Below, one piece after another: positions 1-8,116 of a stretch of 53,409 nt of DNA. Each line of letters starts with the position of its first letter. Positions within the stretch are counted from its first letter, which is position 1. The stretch comes from Gemmatimonadota bacterium (GTDB lineage Bacteria > Gemmatimonadota > Gemmatimonadetes > Longimicrobiales > Gaopeijiaceae): contig JADFMD010000010.1 of assembly GCA_022564055.1 (NCBI GenBank), positions 1-53,409 of the forward strand, given 5' to 3'. Made by a program: the position numbers and the translations under genes. Under the pieces are notes generated by a model. It was not told the origin of the DNA and searched no databases. It saw only the letters and a program-made list of their open reading frames with translations.

Positions 1-162
1 GTCGAGCAGACCCTGAACGTCCCCGTACTGGACGGCCAGGTTGGCCCCGTTCGAGAGGCCGGCCCCGTTCGCCGGGGTGGCCCCTGGCATCGCACACCCA
101 CCGAAGACCAGGCCCGAGGTAAGGAACGATATGCAGATCCCATAGCCGAAACTGGCTCTCAC
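1..162 (-). CDS. Lipoprotein, N-terminal part (runs off left edge)
   Basis: An open frame of 54 codons runs from a GTG at 162-160 to the window edge. The start overlaps the asparaginase stop (GTGA), so it is probably translated by coupling. The N-terminus is a short basic start, a hydrophobic stretch and a lipobox-like VFGGC with Cys at residue 23, which predicts signal peptidase II processing and lipidation. The mature part begins with a Gly/Asn-rich linker built from 18-bp DNA repeats and then reads LAVQYGDVQGLLD, which suggests the start of a folded domain. The function cannot be named from 54 residues. The frame, overlap and lipobox are seen in the sequence; the lipoprotein call is inference. 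Confidence 0.6.
   Translation of the reverse strand, partial: MRASFGYGICISFLTSGLVFGGCAMPGATPANGAGLSNGANLAVQYGDVQGLLD
41..76. repeat. 18-bp tandem repeat, two units, in lipoprotein linker
   Basis: Units 41-58 and 59-76 share the core GGCCCCGTTCG at the same offset, and a partial third copy (GTGGCCCC) follows from 77. On the minus strand each unit encodes a hexapeptide (ANGAGL, SNGANL), so gain or loss of a unit keeps the frame. It lies just after the lipobox Cys of the partial lipoprotein. Confidence 0.6.
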
Positions 163-1343
163 GGGGATCCCGTGTACTGGGTCGTCCCCTCGTGGATCAT
201 CAACCCCTCTGCGTTACGGACCGTCATGCGTGGTCGTCCCCGAGTGTTACCCATCGACGCGGCACCGTACTCCCCGCCCTTGTTGATGGCGACAAACTTT
301 TCCGACGGGAAGAAACTCGGGTTCACGTTCCGGTACTTCTGCACGATCAACTCGCACGCGTCCTCGCACGCCTCTTGGGGTGTGCGCCCCTGACCCATGC
401 GCAGGACGATGTAGAAGGAGGCGCAGGACTTGATGACATCCTCTCCGCGGCCCGTGGCCCCCGCCGCGCCGATGTCGTTGTCCACGTAGAGCCCGGCACC
501 GATGATCGGGGAGTCTCCGATGCGTCCATTGATCTTCCAGCTCAAGCCGCTCGTGGTCGTGATGCCCGAGATGTCACCGTTCGAGTCCACCGCCAGCACG
601 TTGGTGGTTCCGTAGTGGAAGTCGAGGGGTTCAACACGGCGCCCATCCGGAGCGGCGTCGGCGCCGCGCGGACCCGGAGCAGCGTTGGCACCGCGCCCAC
701 TCGAATCTGAGCCGGGGAGATTCCTCAAGTGATCGGGGGGACCCCAGTCGTCGCGGTCGCTGTGTTCCTCACGCCACCGCAGCCAGGCCGCGCGCGACCG
801 TTCGGTGTGCAGATCCTCTTCCTTGAAACCGAAAGAGCGGGCGAAATCCAGCGCGCCGGCTCCCACCAGGATGATGTGGTCCGTGCGCTCCATAACGAGC
901 CGAGCGACGGAGGAAGGTGTCTTGATGTTCTCCAGGGACGCCACGGCGCCAGCGTTATAGGTCTTGCCGTCCATGATCGAGGCATCGAGCTGGATCACAC
1001 CGTTTTCGTTTGGAAGGCCCCCGTAGCCGACGCTCGAATCCTCCGGGTCCACCTCGATCACATTGGCGCCTCGCTCGACCGCGTCCAAGGCGGTGCCCCC
1101 GCCGTCCAGGATTCCCCATGCCTGCCGCATCGCGTCCTGGCCGGTCTCGTTCGAATGGCTGGTGACGACGAGGGGGGTTCCGGCGGTTTGGTGGCTCGAG
1201 TGCGCCCTGGCTTCTGCCAATCTGCTCAGGGTCAGGGCGCCCGCGCCCATTCCTACGCTGTGGAGGACGAACTCCCTTCGGTCGATCGCAGAGCCGTTCT
1301 CATTAGCAGAGCCGTTCTCACTCTCAGGTCCTCTCTCACTCAT
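159..1343 (-). CDS. Tat-exported N4-(beta-N-acetylglucosaminyl)-L-asparaginase family Ntn-hydrolase
   Basis: This is a 394-residue glycosylasparaginase/isoaspartyl peptidase homologue. Family members cleave the GlcNAc-Asn bond or beta-aspartyl peptides after autocatalytic splitting into alpha and beta chains. The predicted nucleophile is Thr246 in HYGTT, followed by the substrate-pocket motif GDSPIIGAGLYVDN and GATGRGED, all family hallmarks. A linker rich in Gly, Ala and Asp (about 200-240) precedes the cleavage site and is longer than usual. The N-terminus has a twin-arginine signal (DRREFVL, then a hydrophobic stretch to about residue 47), so the enzyme should be exported folded. Residues 9-19 hold an ENGSA-type duplication from an 18-bp DNA repeat. 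The downstream lipoprotein start overlaps its stop codon, so the two probably form one transcript. Exact substrate is not determinable here. Confidence 0.9.
   Translation of the reverse strand: MSERGPESENGSANENGSAIDRREFVLHSVGMGAGALTLSRLAEARAHSSHQTAGTPLVVTSHSNETGQDAMRQAWGILDGGGTALDAVERGANVIEVDPEDSSVGYGGLPNENGVIQLDASIMDGKTYNAGAVASLENIKTPSSVARLVMERTDHIILVGAGALDFARSFGFKEEDLHTERSRAAWLRWREEHSDRDDWGPPDHLRNLPGSDSSGRGANAAPGPRGADAAPDGRRVEPLDFHYGTTNVLAVDSNGDISGITTTSGLSWKINGRIGDSPIIGAGLYVDNDIGAAGATGRGEDVIKSCASFYIVLRMGQGRTPQEACEDACELIVQKYRNVNPSFFPSEKFVAINKGGEYGAASMGNTRGRPRMTVRNAEGLMIHEGTTQYTGSP
1288..1323. repeat. 18-bp direct repeat, two units, at asparaginase N-terminus
   Basis: Units 1288-1305 and 1306-1323 are identical over their first 15 bases (GCAGAGCCGTTCTCA). 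The repeat is in phase and duplicates a hexapeptide of the ENGSA type upstream of the twin-arginine motif. Confidence 0.75.
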
Positions 1344-1592
1344 CGAAGTAACCCCATTTTTTTGGAAATGCGCCTGAGTGTCCCTACCCCGGCGACGGAC
1401 TAAGAGGATGCTAGGAGGTTCAGGCCGGACCTCGCAAGCAATTCGTCACTTTCTGACTCAACTCGGGATTTCTAGGTTGCGTCGCGTGTCAGGCCGGGGC
1501 GTTGGCCTACCCGAAGGCCCGGCGTTACCGTTCTGCCACGACCGCGACCACTACCGCGACCACGATCACGACAAGAGGAGCGACACCACCGG

Positions 1593-2147
1593 ATGGCCCG
1601 AAGATCGCGAAAGGACTGGATTGACGAGGGTTTCCGGATTCTGGCCAGCGAGGGGGACGCAGGCCTCACCGTGGACGCCCTTTGCGAACGTCTCGAGCGC
1701 ACCAAGGGGTCGTTCTACCATCACTTCGAGGGCCGTCCTGGATACGTCGAGGACATGTTGGCGGAGTGGGAGCGGCAGGCCACGGACCGCATCATCGCGT
1801 CCGGGCACTCCGATGCGCCCGTGAAGGAGCGCCTGCGGGCGGTCAACCGGCAGGCTTCCGAGCTCAAAAATGCGAGGTTGGAGAGGGCGATTCGAGGCTG
1901 GGCCACCCGAGAGCCCCAGGCCCGGCGCGTCCAGGATCGGGTCGACCGAAAGAGGCTGGAGTTCTTGGTCGAGTTATGCGTTGCACGGATGAAGGACCCG
2001 AAGGCTGCAGAGCTCTTGGCCAGGATTATCCAGCTCACGCTCGTCGGCGCTCAGCATGTCGATCCTCCCTTCGAGGGTGAGGAGCTCTACGGTGCGCTTC
2101 GGTTCCTCGATCCGCTTTTTGATATAGGGAGCGGCGGGGGGCACTGA
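1593..2147 (+). CDS. TetR/AcrR family transcriptional regulator
   Basis: This 184-residue protein has the TetR layout: an N-terminal three-helix DNA-binding domain with the typical recognition-helix sequence TKGSFYHHF (about residues 37-45), then an all-helical ligand/dimer domain. GAGGAG lies 12 bases before the ATG, a slightly long spacing. The stop overlaps the start of the polyphosphate kinase gene (TGATG at 2145-2149), so the two are translationally coupled and the regulator probably controls its own operon. The 249-bp gap upstream (1344-1592), divergent from the asparaginase gene, is the likely operator region. I saw no convincing palindrome there, only a degenerate ACCGCGACCAC direct repeat near 1540-1565. 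The ligand is unknown. Confidence 0.9.
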   Translation: MARRSRKDWIDEGFRILASEGDAGLTVDALCERLERTKGSFYHHFEGRPGYVEDMLAEWERQATDRIIASGHSDAPVKERLRAVNRQASELKNARLERAIRGWATREPQARRVQDRVDRKRLEFLVELCVARMKDPKAAELLARIIQLTLVGAQHVDPPFEGEELYGALRFLDPLFDIGSGGGH

Positions 2148-3034
2148 TGGCTTTAGTCGGCGAAAGAGCGGGAGGAAGCGAAGGACGGCTAGACTATGGG
2201 CCGGATGGCCGCATCACCGGAAAGTCCTATAACCGAGAGCTCCTCAGGCTCCAGGAAGACCTGGTCGATCTGCAGAAGTGGATCAAGCGCGAGGGCCTCC
2301 GGGTGGCCGTCATCTTCGAGGGCCGTGACGCCGCCGGCAAGGGCGGGGTCATTACGCGGATCACGCAGCGACTGAGCCATCGTATCGTTCGGGTGGTCGC
2401 GCTGGGGATCCCCAGCGAACGAGAGCGGAGTCAGTGGTACTTCCAGCGCTACGTTTCCCACCTGCCTTCGGCGGGAGAGATGGTACTGTTCGATCGCAGT
2501 TGGTATAACCGGGCAGGCGTAGAGAGGGTGATGGGATTCTGCACCGAGGATGAGTACCGGGATTTCCTCGCGGCGTGTCCGGATTTTGAGCGGATGCTGG
2601 TCCAGTCCGGGATTATCCTGATCAAGTACTGGTTCTCGATCAGTCCGGAGGAGCAAGAGCGCCGCTTCGAGGGCCGGCTGGAGGATCCGAGAAAGCACTG
2701 GAAAATCGGACCCATCGACGTCGCCTCCCGAGCCCATTGGTTCGATTACTCCCGAGCGAGGGACGAGATGTTCGAGCATACGGACACCGATGAGGCGCCC
2801 TGGTACGTGGTCGGAGCGGACGTCAAACGCCACGCCCGTCTGAACTGTATCCATCACCTCTTGCGGACGGTCCCGTGGAAGGAAATCCCGGACGAGCACG
2901 TCGAGCTTCCGGACCTACAGAGGGGTGCCGACTACCAGCCCCTCCCGCTCGAGGGCGCCCGTTGGGTCCCGGAGATTTATGGATCTGGAGCCACCGACAC
3001 GGAGCGAGGGGGCGGCGAGGGCTCCCCAGGCTAG
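2147..3034 (+). CDS. ppk2: Polyphosphate kinase 2 family (PPK2 class I-like)
   Basis: This cytoplasmic 295-residue enzyme belongs to the PPK2 family, which transfers phosphate between polyphosphate and nucleotides. Walker A is GRDAAGKGG at residues 59-67, and the Walker B/lid motif is DRSWYNRAGVERVMGF from residue 116. The length and the single catalytic domain fit class I (NDP/NTP) members, but the class call is tentative. The ATG overlaps the TetR stop by one base. The last 15 or so residues (GSGATDTERGGGEGSPG) are low-complexity and lie where a BlaI-like remnant begins in another frame, so the 3' end may have been reshaped by a deletion. Pairing with a TetR regulator suggests ligand-controlled expression. 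Confidence 0.92.
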   Translation: MALVGERAGGSEGRLDYGPDGRITGKSYNRELLRLQEDLVDLQKWIKREGLRVAVIFEGRDAAGKGGVITRITQRLSHRIVRVVALGIPSERERSQWYFQRYVSHLPSAGEMVLFDRSWYNRAGVERVMGFCTEDEYRDFLAACPDFERMLVQSGIILIKYWFSISPEEQERRFEGRLEDPRKHWKIGPIDVASRAHWFDYSRARDEMFEHTDTDEAPWYVVGADVKRHARLNCIHHLLRTVPWKEIPDEHVELPDLQRGADYQPLPLEGARWVPEIYGSGATDTERGGGEGSPG

Positions 3035-3131
3035 GACCGCTGCTCCGGCCGCTGGCCGGCGGGAGCTCCGCCGCCTGCGCCAACTCGTCGACGAGCGCCT
3101 GGGTGAGGGCTCGGAAGGGGAGGAAGACTGA
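3000..3131 (+). pseudogene. Possible C-terminal remnant of a BlaI/MecI-type repressor
   Basis: Between PPK2 and the M56-like gene, a frame different from PPK2 reads through to a TGA at 3129-3131. It ends in a basic/acidic helix (RRELRRLRQLVDERLGEG) followed by an acidic tail. BlaI/MecI/CopY repressors often end in such a helix and usually sit directly upstream of an M56 (BlaR1) gene, frequently with this kind of stop/start overlap; here the overlap is TGATG. No helix-turn-helix part is present. I infer that the repressor body was deleted and only the 3' end kept. It could instead be a chance frame or a short real gene using the ATG at 2925. Confidence 0.35.
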
Positions 3132-4192
3132 TGTTATTGAGCCTTATGGTCTATGTGATCACCGTGAGCCTTCTTCTGGCACTGGCGGCGTGGGCCTTCG
3201 AACGCGCGGTGCGGGTATTCGCTTTTCCCACGCGTTGGATCTGGGTTGGAGCTATGGCCGGATCGGTGGTGCTCACGATGGCGGTTGCCACGGTCTTCGT
3301 GCGGGCCCAACTGCGGCTTCGGTCGGACCGGTCCACTTGGACGCCGGCGGGGCTCGATGGCCGGGACGTTCTGGTTTCCGAGGACCTTGGTCCCGGGGTC
3401 GTGGGATGGATCCGATCGGTGGACGTGAAGCGGTACGCCAGGCTTCTTGTCGAGATCGGCGCTCGAGGCACGGCCGCACGTTTGAGTGCACTGGCTTTTT
3501 CTCGCCCGATCCCATCGATCGAACGGAGGATCCTTGCCATGACCGACACTCGCGACCCCCGGTACGTTCGCATGGCCGGACTGATCCTTCTTTCAGCTCT
3601 TCTCGTGGCGGTGTCGTGTGAGGTGGAGCGGCCACCGACAGACGTGCCGGAAGCGAGCGTAGTCCCGGCGGACCCGCCGGTTGTTCGGGTTGAGCCTCCG
3701 ACAACTCAGGGGGAGCCCGCGGCAAGCGGTGTGGAGAGCATTGAAGACGCGATACGTACGCTTCGGGCGTTGGACCCGGCGGGCGGGCCAATCGTTCGGG
3801 GGACAGATCAGGCTGGGGACGTGGCGCCATCGCAGGCCGAGCCGCAAGAAATTTCCCCTGAGGACCGGACGGCGATCCAGTCGGGCCCAAGCCTCATGCC
3901 GATGACCATCCGGCCAGAGATCAGAAACAGGACAGAGGTCCAGGGAGCCCTGATGAGGGAGTACCCTGTGACGCTTCGGGACAGCGGAATCGGGGGGACG
4001 GTGGTCCTCTGGTTATACCTTTCGGACGAGGGCGTGGTTCTGGACAGGAGACTGTCTCGAAGTTCCGGTCAGGCGCAGCTCGACGAGGCAGCCCTCAGGG
4101 TCGCGACCACGCTCCGGTTCACTCCGGCTGTGCGCCGAACCGAGCCGGTTGCCGTGTGGATCGAAGTCCCGATCACGTTTCAAGTGCGGTGA
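3131..4192 (+). CDS. M56/BlaR1-type membrane protein lacking the peptidase core, with TonB C-terminal domain
   Basis: The 353-residue product starts like an M56 (BlaR1/MecR1) protein: two TM helices (about 3-25 and 36-58), then the family segment DVLVSEDLGPGVVGWIRS (79-96). It then jumps directly to VDVKRYARLLVEIGARG and SIERRILAMT, which in intact family members lie after the HExxH zinc site and its downstream Glu. No HExxH is present, so about 100 residues appear removed in frame near residue 96 (base about 3419). A third TM helix (149-163) leads to a long Pro-rich periplasmic linker and a TonB C-terminal domain (about 270-353; GIGGTVVLWLYLSDEG). It should be proteolytically inactive but may still act as an energy transducer for an outer-membrane receptor. 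The intact frame argues against a recent pseudogene. Confidence 0.8.
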   Translation: MLLSLMVYVITVSLLLALAAWAFERAVRVFAFPTRWIWVGAMAGSVVLTMAVATVFVRAQLRLRSDRSTWTPAGLDGRDVLVSEDLGPGVVGWIRSVDVKRYARLLVEIGARGTAARLSALAFSRPIPSIERRILAMTDTRDPRYVRMAGLILLSALLVAVSCEVERPPTDVPEASVVPADPPVVRVEPPTTQGEPAASGVESIEDAIRTLRALDPAGGPIVRGTDQAGDVAPSQAEPQEISPEDRTAIQSGPSLMPMTIRPEIRNRTEVQGALMREYPVTLRDSGIGGTVVLWLYLSDEGVVLDRRLSRSSGQAQLDEAALRVATTLRFTPAVRRTEPVAVWIEVPITFQVR

Positions 4193-4398
4193 CGATTCCG
4201 TGATTTGATGGCTTCCGGGGCCCATCGCCCTGGGGCCACCTCACGCCCCGACCCGTGTCCGACGGCACGGCTCATGCTACCTTGTGCGACCGTTCGACTG
4301 GACGGCTGCGGCTCGCAGACGGTGATCCGGACGTATCGGATGCCGACCATGGCGCGCCCGTCGTCCGGCGCTTTTGCCGACGCCCTAGGAGCGACCGC

Positions 4399-7300
4399 AT
4401 GTCCCGAGCAACGCTTCGTGTTCACCCCGCCATCCCCGCCACGCCGCAAAGCGGGCTACGACCGATTAGCACGCTGCGATCGCTCAGCACGCCACCACCG
4501 CTCAGCACGGTACGACCGCTAACGGTAGTCCTCGTGCTCACGGCTCTCACCGCGTTGTTGGCTTCAACGGACCGCCTAGGCGCCCAACAGGCCATCGACG
4601 AGGAGTACACGGCCCAGATCCGCGAATTCACGACCGAGGACTTCTTCTCGACGCCGCACGTGGATCATCTGCCGGCTTCGGAGACGGTCCCGACGCCTCT
4701 CGACGTTCTGGGCCACATCGCGGGCGCCGCCGACGTGCTCAGCTATCCGGAGGAGATCTACACGTACATGCGGGCCGTGGCCGATGCTTCGCCGCGCGTG
4801 CAGGTCCACACGATCGGGCGCACAGAAGAGGGACGCGAAATCATCCTCGTACTCGTGTCGAGCGAGGAAAACCTCCGGAACATCGAGCTGCACAAAGCGA
4901 ACACCGCCCGCCTGGGCGATCCACGCATCACCACCGAGGCCGAGGCCGCGAGCCTCATCTCCTCCACGGTGCCGATGTACTGGGCGACCGGTGCGATCCA
5001 CTCCCCGGAGACGGGCTCTCCCGAGATGCTCATGGAGCTCGTGTACCGTCTCGCCGTCGAGGATACGGAGTTCGTGCGCACCATCCGCGACAACCTCATC
5101 TTCATGACCACGCCGGTGATCGAGGTGGACGGCCGTGCGAAGGTCGTGGATCTCCACATGGGTGCCCGCAAGGATCCGGACCTGAATCTGCCGACGCGAC
5201 CGCTGTACTGGGGAAAGTACGTGGCCCACGACAACAACCGGGACGGCATGGGGCTGGCTTTGGCACTCTCCCAGGCCGTGGTGAAGACCTTCCTCGAGTA
5301 TCGGCCGGTGGTTTTTCACGACCTCCACGAGTCGGCGTCGCATCTATACACCTCCACGGGGCGGGGGCCGTACAACGCCTGGCTCGATCCGATCGTGATC
5401 AACGAGTGGAATCGCCTCGCGTACAAGGAAGTCGAGGAGATGACCGCCTTGGGGGTTCCGGGCGTCTACACCCACGACTTTTACGACGGGTGGGCGCCCA
5501 ACTACATGATGTGGGTCGCGCATCTCCATAACGGGATGGGGCGTTTCTACGAGACGCAGGGAGCGGGCAGCGGGGCCACGAGGGTCATTCGCACGGAGGT
5601 GGAGCGGGAGTGGCACCGGCCCAACACCCCGCTGCCCGAGGTCCTCTGGTCCATCCGCAACAACGTGAACCTCCAGCAGAGCGCGATCATGATCGCGCTC
5701 AACGAGGTGGCCAACACCCGCGAGGAGTTCATGTCGAACTTCTGGAGAAAGTCCCAGCGGTCCGTGGCCAAGGCGACGGCCGAGGGACCCGCGGCGTACG
5801 TCTTTCCGGCGGACGAACGCCGCCCGGGCCAGCAGGCCACGTTACTCGCGCTTTTTCAGCAGCACGGCTTCGAGATTCACCGGGCCGATGACGACTTCGA
5901 GGTCGGTGAGGCCGAATACGGAGAGGGCAGCTTCATCGTGCGCATGGATCAGCCCTTCTCCCGCGGCGCAGACATGCTCCTCGACAAGCAGTACTACAAC
6001 CCGAACGATCCGCGTCCGTATGACGACGTGGGCTGGACGCAGGGTGCCCTCTACGATGTGGAGAGCGTTCGTGTGGAGGATGTCGCCATCCTGGATGTCC
6101 CGATGACGCTCATGCAGGACCGGATTGAGGCGCCGGGGGGAGTGGCGGGAGATCGCTCGCCACGGGCCTATGTCATCAACTACAATGCCGACAACGGCTT
6201 GGCGTCGTTCGTGTTCGCTCACCCGGAACTCTTCATCGAGGCGGCGGAGCAGGGGTTCACGGTGGACGACCGGGACTTCAACGCCGGCTCGTTCATCATC
6301 CGAGCGGATGGCGCGAATGCACGCTCCTCGGGGAGTAGCGGGGGTGCCGGCAGCTCCCTCCGAGAGACCTTGGCCGATGCGGGCCGCCAATATGGATTTA
6401 CGGCCTATGGGGTCGATTCCCCGCCCGAGGTCACCACGCATCGTATCGAGACACCCCGGATCGCGGTCATGCATACCTGGACGAGCACCCAGACCGAGGG
6501 TTGGCTTCGGATAGGGCTCGACCAATATGGGATCCCGTTCGAGTACATCTCGGTGCATGACGTCCGGGATCAGCCCAACCTGAGGCAGGACTTCGACGTG
6601 ATCCTGTTCGGTCCGTCGAGTTTGAACGCGCTCAGCATCATCGAGGGCCTTCAGGGAGACGAGCCCGTGCCTTGGCGGGCGTCGGAGGTGACACCGAACA
6701 TCGGGCGGCAGGATTCGACCGACGACATGCGGGGCGGTCTCGGTCTAGAGGGTGTCCTGAATCTCAAGGCGTTCGTGGAGTCCGGAGGCGTATTCGTGAC
6801 GCTGTCGTCCTCTTCGTCGCTGCCCACCCACTTCGGTTTGGCGCAGGGTGTGTCCATTCGCAGTACGCCCGATCTCTGGGCGCGTGGCGGGGTCTTCAGG
6901 GCCGCCATTTCCGACGACGAGAGTCCCATCGTTTATGGGTACGGTGAGGATCTGGGCGTCTACTTCAACACGGCCCCGGTTTTCAGAGTGGGTCGGGAAA
7001 GCTCGGGTAGAAGAGGGCAGGTCGTTGAGGATTTGGGCGGGCCAGGTAGCACGACCTCCCGCAGGACGGGCCGGGGCGGGGCCGACGACGTGGATGTGAT
7101 ACAGGGACGCAGAGGTGACCTCGGTGCGGCGGGTGTGGCTGCGTTCGAGGCCGAGGAGGAAGACAGTGGCGAGGAGGATAGCCCGGGATCAGGCTCGGCG
7201 GTTGGGGTCCGAACCGTCATGCGGTACGCGGAGAACGTTGAGGATCTTCTCATCAGCGGTGGCCTGAGAAACGGGGAGGTCTTGGCGGACTCACCCGCGC

Positions 7301-7461
7301 TCGTTGACGTGACTCTCGGGGAGGGCCACGTGGTGATGTTCAGCTTCAACCCCTTCTGGCGGAGCGAGACCCTCGGCTCCTACGGTTTGGTGTTCAACAC
7401 CATCATGCACTACCGGAACCTGAGTTCCGGCGAGGAGCCACCGCTGACCGACGACGAATAG
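4399..7461 (+). CDS. Exported M14 family zinc carboxypeptidase, large form
   Basis: This 1020-residue secreted metallopeptidase has the M14 fold at its N-terminal third. The zinc ligands are His201 and Glu204 (HSPE) and His310 in FHDLHES; the family cleaves C-terminal residues or releases amino acids from peptides. The C-terminal two thirds contain a GATase1-like/beta-rich region (about 680-1010) seen in the large M14 proteins of Gemmatimonadota and Bacteroidota. I chose the ATG at 4399 because AGGAG sits seven bases upstream; the frame is open further up without support. The signal peptide is unusual: about 38 residues, partly made of hexapeptide repeats, precede the hydrophobic core (39-58), ending near LGAQQ. 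The 206-bp gap before it holds no gene. Confidence 0.9.
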   Translation: MSRATLRVHPAIPATPQSGLRPISTLRSLSTPPPLSTVRPLTVVLVLTALTALLASTDRLGAQQAIDEEYTAQIREFTTEDFFSTPHVDHLPASETVPTPLDVLGHIAGAADVLSYPEEIYTYMRAVADASPRVQVHTIGRTEEGREIILVLVSSEENLRNIELHKANTARLGDPRITTEAEAASLISSTVPMYWATGAIHSPETGSPEMLMELVYRLAVEDTEFVRTIRDNLIFMTTPVIEVDGRAKVVDLHMGARKDPDLNLPTRPLYWGKYVAHDNNRDGMGLALALSQAVVKTFLEYRPVVFHDLHESASHLYTSTGRGPYNAWLDPIVINEWNRLAYKEVEEMTALGVPGVYTHDFYDGWAPNYMMWVAHLHNGMGRFYETQGAGSGATRVIRTEVEREWHRPNTPLPEVLWSIRNNVNLQQSAIMIALNEVANTREEFMSNFWRKSQRSVAKATAEGPAAYVFPADERRPGQQATLLALFQQHGFEIHRADDDFEVGEAEYGEGSFIVRMDQPFSRGADMLLDKQYYNPNDPRPYDDVGWTQGALYDVESVRVEDVAILDVPMTLMQDRIEAPGGVAGDRSPRAYVINYNADNGLASFVFAHPELFIEAAEQGFTVDDRDFNAGSFIIRADGANARSSGSSGGAGSSLRETLADAGRQYGFTAYGVDSPPEVTTHRIETPRIAVMHTWTSTQTEGWLRIGLDQYGIPFEYISVHDVRDQPNLRQDFDVILFGPSSLNALSIIEGLQGDEPVPWRASEVTPNIGRQDSTDDMRGGLGLEGVLNLKAFVESGGVFVTLSSSSSLPTHFGLAQGVSIRSTPDLWARGGVFRAAISDDESPIVYGYGEDLGVYFNTAPVFRVGRESSGRRGQVVEDLGGPGSTTSRRTGRGGADDVDVIQGRRGDLGAAGVAAFEAEEEDSGEEDSPGSGSAVGVRTVMRYAENVEDLLISGGLRNGEVLADSPALVDVTLGEGHVVMFSFNPFWRSETLGSYGLVFNTIMHYRNLSSGEEPPLTDDE
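4465..4518. repeat. 18-bp tandem repeat, three units, before the M14 signal peptide core
   Basis: Units at 4465-4482, 4483-4500 and 4501-4518 follow the pattern (C/A)T(C/T)AGCACG...CG and encode ISTLRS, LSTPPP and LSTVRP. Copies two and three share CTCAGCACG at the same offset. Unit changes preserve frame. Confidence 0.75.
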
Positions 7462-7467
7462 CGATCC

Positions 7468-8070
7468 ATGAAGCTCCTCGTCTTCAGTGATCTGCACCGG
7501 GATCGGGACGCGGCCAGATCCTTGGTGGAACGCTCCAGCGAGGCGGACGTCCTCATCGGCGCGGGGGACTTCGCCGTCATGCGAAAGGGTATCGACGACG
7601 TGATCGAAATCCTCCGGGAAGTCGAAAAGCCGACCGTGCTGGTTCCGGGCAACGGCGAATCCGATGCCGAGTTACGGGGGGCGTGTGCGGGTTGGCGCTC
7701 GGCTCATGTGCTCCACGGAGCCGGCGTCACGGTGGAGGGGATTTCCTTCTACGGGATCGGCGGAGGCATTCCGGTGACACCCTTCGGAGAGTGGAGCTTC
7801 GATCTGACCGAGGACGAAGCCGAAGCGATGCTGGTTGGATGTCCGAAGGGGGGTGTGCTCGTCAGTCACTCTCCTCCGCGTGGGCATGTGGATGAGATTG
7901 GCGGCCGGCACCTGGGAAGTTACACCCTGCTCGAGACGATCGAGCGGGTGTCTCCGCGCCTGGTGGTGTGCGGACACATCCACGGGTGCTGGGGGGAGCG
8001 CTCTAGGGTGGGAGCGACAATGGTGCTGAACGCCGGGCCCGAGGGACAGGTGCTGGAGCTTCCCGAGTAG
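7468..8070 (+). CDS. Calcineurin-like metallophosphoesterase
   Basis: This 200-residue single-domain phosphoesterase contains the dinuclear metal motifs in order: SDLH (8-11), GAGD (31-34), GNGE near 61, VSHSPP and GHIHGCWG. Gly replaces the His of the classical GNH(D/E), as in YfcE/MJ0936-type phosphodiesterases, so this alone does not imply inactivity. It starts six bases after the M14 stop, without a strong ribosome site of its own, so translation is probably coupled to the upstream gene. There is no signal peptide, so it is cytoplasmic. The substrate is unknown; small phosphodiesters are the usual class. Confidence 0.85.
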   Translation: MKLLVFSDLHRDRDAARSLVERSSEADVLIGAGDFAVMRKGIDDVIEILREVEKPTVLVPGNGESDAELRGACAGWRSAHVLHGAGVTVEGISFYGIGGGIPVTPFGEWSFDLTEDEAEAMLVGCPKGGVLVSHSPPRGHVDEIGGRHLGSYTLLETIERVSPRLVVCGHIHGCWGERSRVGATMVLNAGPEGQVLELPE

Positions 8071-8116
8071 GCGGGCCGGTCCGCACCGAACCGAGCCCCT
8101 CGCCACGGAGCCGATC

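Noticed and set aside
7468-8070. GNGE instead of GNHE in the metallophosphoesterase as a sign of inactivity
   Set aside because: YfcE/MJ0936-type phosphodiesterases commonly lack this His, and the other metal motifs are intact.
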